From NCBI GenBank assembly GCA_036005185.1, contig DASYQS010000038.1:124001-188000 (forward strand): a stretch of 64,000 nucleotides of DNA. The letters run 5' to 3'. The position numbers and the translations under genes are program-made. This DNA comes from VBAU01 sp036005185 (lineage in GTDB: Bacteria > Bacteroidota > Bacteroidia > Chitinophagales > Chitinophagaceae). Of the stretch, positions 61,767 through 64,000 are shown one piece after another; the first letter of the stretch is position 1, and each line of letters opens with the position of its first letter. The notes beneath the pieces are model-generated. The model had not been told where the DNA came from. It ran no database searches and worked only from the letters and a program-made list of their open reading frames with translations.

Positions 61767-61955
61767 TTATATTTCCAATCTTTCTAAAACCATCATTGCC
61801 TCTACCAATTTATTCCAGGCATTTTGCCAGTCCTTTTTAGCTTCGTGCAATTTTTCATGATGCTCTTTTTTCAGTTCGCCTTTTGCTTTTAGATACTCGT
61901 CGAAGTTTTTAAAGGCTTCTTTATGCAACTCCTCTAATCTTTTTTTATGATCCAT
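61767..61955 (-). CDS. Small helical protein, unknown function
   Basis: A 62-residue, strongly charged, all-helical protein (ELHKEAFKNFDEYLKAKGEL, KKDWQNAWNKLVEAM) with a coiled-coil look. There is no signal peptide. The composition is coding-like, it starts with ATG, and the bidirectional terminator lies right after its stop, which supports it as a real gene. No family is recognised. Confidence 0.6.
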   Translation of the reverse strand: MDHKKRLEELHKEAFKNFDEYLKAKGELKKEHHEKLHEAKKDWQNAWNKLVEAMMVLERLEI

Positions 61956-62588
61956 AGAATGGTAAATTTAACTCTAAACCTTTAACCAAATTCCATGCAA
62001 AAAATTTATACAACTTTAGATTTCAATTTTTTGTCAGATCGTTTTTTGTTGATTAACAACCACAAAACGATAATCCGGCTGTGATTGAGGCTAATTCTCC
62101 CTTTAGTATAGCAAAAAAGGGATACAGGCAAAATATTAAAGAAAAAGTGTTTTAGCCGTTGGGCCATTAATAAATTATCCTAACTTGCTATAACAGTCAT
62201 CCGCCCTTTGCAATTTTTAATTCGCTTTACTCTTTCGTAAACACCCGGTACTGGAAATCCTGTTTTCCAGTAATTGATTATTTTGACGGCTAAAATTTAC
62301 GATCCAGGCATTGAATCCGCATCTTGTCTTTATCACGCTACTCCCTATGGGTCTTAATGCTGCCACCAACTAATCTTTAAGGTTTTGTTCAGTAAGCTGT
62401 TTCTTTCTTTTATAGAGATATTCTGAAATGATTCACGAATATCAACGATGATTTCAAAGAAGTAGGAAATGTTTCTCACCAACATGTCTATAAAACCATT
62501 TTTGAAACAAGTTAGTGCCTGATTACTCTAGCAAAAAACGGAATCCGCCGAAAATCCGATCAAAGAGTAGGCAATTAAATTTTATTGT
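61956..62588. other. Long intergenic region upstream of the papain-like protease gene
   Basis: 633 bases without a supportable gene or tRNA. One hairpin, TACTGGAA/TTCCAGTA (62249-62256 and 62265-62272), is present without a T-run. I see no clear -33/-7 promoter. A long 5' untranslated region or an unrecognised small RNA is possible. Confidence 0.45.
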
Positions 62589-63557
62589 ATGGAAACATTG
62601 ACAAAAAAACCGGCTGGTAAAAAAATCGTTGTGCCGGTAAAAATTGCTCCAATCAAAGAAGACGATAAGTATTATGTAGAAATGGACGTTACGGAAAAGC
62701 GTGCAATGGGATGGCTGCCCGATTATCCTGACTTTCGGGACTATGATCTTCGCACACCGGAAATAAAAGAAGTATTTCGCGGAACTAAGCTGGCAAATGG
62801 AAAACTTTCATTGCCTGCATCGGTTGATCTTAGACCGTGGTGCTCGCCAGTTGAAAACCAGGGTTCTTTAGGTTCTTGCACCGCTAATGCAGGTGTGGGA
62901 TTAATTGAATACTTTGAAAGAAGAGCTTTTGGTAACTACATTGATGGTTCACGTCTTTTCCTTTACAAAGCTACTCGTAATTATATGCAGGTAACCGGAG
63001 ATACTGGGGCCTATTTGAGAACTACTATGGGTGCTATGGTATTGTTTGGCGTAGTGCCTGAAAAGTATTGGCCTTATAATATTGCAGGCTTTGATATTGA
63101 ACCACCGGCTTTCTGCTACAGTTTTGCTAATAATTTCAAGACAATTAAGTATTTCAGACTCGACCCGGCCGGCACGCCGAAAGATACCGTATTGAATAAT
63201 GTGAAAACAAATCTCGCCGCCGGCCTGCCAGGCATGTTTGGATTCAGTGTTTATAATTCATTTTACCAAGCACAAACAACGGGAAAAGTTCCCATGCCTG
63301 CATCTGCCGGCGATCCTTGGGTAGGTGGCCACGCTGTTGATGTTGTTGGATATGATGATACTATTCGAATCAAAAACTCCAGACCTGGTTCTGTCGAAAC
63401 AGTGGGCGCATTACTTATCAGAAACTCATGGGGTGCATGGGGTCCGATGGGAGGATATTTGTGGATGCCCTATGATTTTATTTTGAAAGGACTTGCAACA
63501 GATTTTTGGACGCTGATCTCTTCAGACTATGTAAATACAGGAGCATTCAATATTTGA
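62589..63557 (+). CDS. Papain-like cysteine protease (peptidase C1 family)
   Basis: 322 residues. The mature-domain entry is SVDLRPWCSPVENQGSLGSC, with oxyanion Gln91 and nucleophile Cys97 (followed by TANA instead of WAFS). Catalytic His248 is in GGHAVDVVGYDD and Asn279 in RNSWGAWGPMGG. The 70 residues before the domain include KRAMGWLPDYPDFRDYDL, a short segment typical of bacterial C1 proteins that run without a classical inhibitory prodomain. No signal peptide is seen, so secretion by Sec is doubtful. It is monocistronic. Confidence 0.92.
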   Translation: METLTKKPAGKKIVVPVKIAPIKEDDKYYVEMDVTEKRAMGWLPDYPDFRDYDLRTPEIKEVFRGTKLANGKLSLPASVDLRPWCSPVENQGSLGSCTANAGVGLIEYFERRAFGNYIDGSRLFLYKATRNYMQVTGDTGAYLRTTMGAMVLFGVVPEKYWPYNIAGFDIEPPAFCYSFANNFKTIKYFRLDPAGTPKDTVLNNVKTNLAAGLPGMFGFSVYNSFYQAQTTGKVPMPASAGDPWVGGHAVDVVGYDDTIRIKNSRPGSVETVGALLIRNSWGAWGPMGGYLWMPYDFILKGLATDFWTLISSDYVNTGAFNI

Positions 63558-63563
63558 TCAGAG

Positions 63564-63604
63564 ATCACAACATCTCACCATAATTTATCGTGAGATGTTG
63601 TGAT
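63564..63604. terminator. Strong hairpin between the protease and serine hydrolase genes
   Basis: ATCACAACATCTCAC (63564-63578) pairs perfectly with GTGAGATGTTGTGAT (63590-63604) around an 11-base loop. It sits between two convergent genes, 6 bases after the protease stop. The T-tract is weak (TAAAATTGATTTT), so it may act bidirectionally or by stabilising RNA. Confidence 0.65.
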
Positions 63605-63636
63605 TAAAATTGATTTTGAATTGACTAGGTAATGGT

Positions 63637-64000
63637 TCATTTTTTTATTGAGGCGATAACTTCTTTCAAAAATTTATTTTCATTAATAGCATGTAAACCA
63701 AACCGCAGTACAATTAATTTTTTTGAAGGAATAATGTATATATCCTGGCCTCCATAACCATCTGCGAAAAACATATCGGCAGGTACGTCGGGATACAAAT
63801 GTTTTGTTGGATCTTTTTCATCAAAACCATTCAACCAAAATTGGTATCCGTAATGTTTTTGTTTATCAGCCGAAGACGGCTGTACAGATTGCTGTACCCA
63901 ATTAGCAGGTAAAATTTGTTCACCCTTCCAAACACCATTGTTATAGTATAGTAAACCAAACCTTGCAAAATCCCGGGCTGTAGCATAACTGTAGGATGAA
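63637..64000 (-). CDS. Beta-lactamase-family serine hydrolase, C-terminal part (cut by window edge)
   Basis: The open frame runs from the window edge (codons in phase from 63999) to the stop at 63637, giving 120 residues. YSYATARDFARFGLLYYNNG, then WKGEQILPANWVQQS, YGYQFWLNGFDE and FFADGYGGQDIYIIPSKKLI match the C-terminal half of class C beta-lactamase/penicillin-binding-protein-like hydrolases, including the GxGGQ loop. The nucleophile SxxK is outside the window. The role (antibiotic hydrolysis, esterase or peptidase) cannot be decided. Confidence 0.9.
   Translation of the reverse strand, partial: SSYSYATARDFARFGLLYYNNGVWKGEQILPANWVQQSVQPSSADKQKHYGYQFWLNGFDEKDPTKHLYPDVPADMFFADGYGGQDIYIIPSKKLIVLRFGLHAINENKFLKEVIASIKK

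Noticed and set aside
62100..62588. Possible tRNA or riboswitch in the long gap before the protease gene
   Set aside because: No T-loop GGTTCGAATCC-like block, no cloverleaf arms and no riboswitch core that I recognise; only a short hairpin.
1..64000. Defence island, prophage, biosynthetic cluster or CRISPR
   Set aside because: No integrase, transposase, phage structural, restriction, Cas, NRPS/PKS or direct-repeat/spacer pattern was seen on either strand.

Overview
The window is about 64 kb of an AT-rich chromosome from a member of the Bacteroidota, most likely Chitinophagaceae or a close relative. The grounds are type IX secretion C-terminal sorting domains of both kinds (type A near 16.4 kb and 22.0 kb, type B/CHU_C near 42.7 kb), a TonB-dependent receptor with a carboxypeptidase-regulatory-like N-domain, GIN-domain, ThuA and DUF1080 proteins, and few Shine-Dalgarno sequences. 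This is core plus ordinary accessory chromosome. I found no phage, insertion sequence, CRISPR array, tRNA or rRNA.

Layout. 0-5.2 kb (+): end of panC, panD, a flippase-like membrane protein, a heptose-phosphate adenylyltransferase and a ppk-ppx polyphosphate pair. 5.2-14.4 kb (-): a lipoprotein, lspA, a nitrobindin-like protein and a complete tripartite RND efflux system with its TetR regulator. 14.6-24.9 kb: secreted proteins, a two-component system, DoxX, a sugar isomerase-like protein, a CHRD/HYR adhesin-like protein and degraded gene fragments around 19 kb. 25-30 kb: TonB receptor, DUF3347 protein, ABC-F ATPase. 30.3-36.7 kb (-): hutI-hutG and a GH15/OtsA-OtsB trehalose pair. 36.9-46.7 kb: a sugar-oxidation and secreted-protein neighbourhood (two Gfo/Idh/MocA proteins, esterase, ThuA, DUF1080, CHU_C, DUF3500). 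46.8-51.9 kb (-): thrA-thrB-thrC preceded by a newly read Thr-rich leader peptide, divergent from ppc (52.0-54.6 kb, +). 54.9-64 kb: FtsX-type permease, GIN lipoprotein, DinB, nth, di-heme cytochrome c peroxidase, papain-like protease and the end of a beta-lactamase-family serine hydrolase.

The most interesting signals lie outside the gene list. (1) A 32-codon leader ORF upstream of thrA has six consecutive Thr codons followed by competing hairpins, a classical amino-acid attenuator layout. (2) Two inverted copies of a C/G-rich palindromic repeat flank the thrA/thrB junction. One copy is translated as an extra N-terminal segment of homoserine kinase, and together they could fold over the thrB start. 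(3) A class of short periodic micro-repeats (7, 8, 9 or 14 bp) recurs in intergenic DNA, just upstream of start codons, and in frame inside hutI and the ABC-F gene. Joint working of the thr operon with ppc (oxaloacetate supply for aspartate-family synthesis) and of the trehalose and sugar-oxidation genes is inferred from proximity and known pathways.
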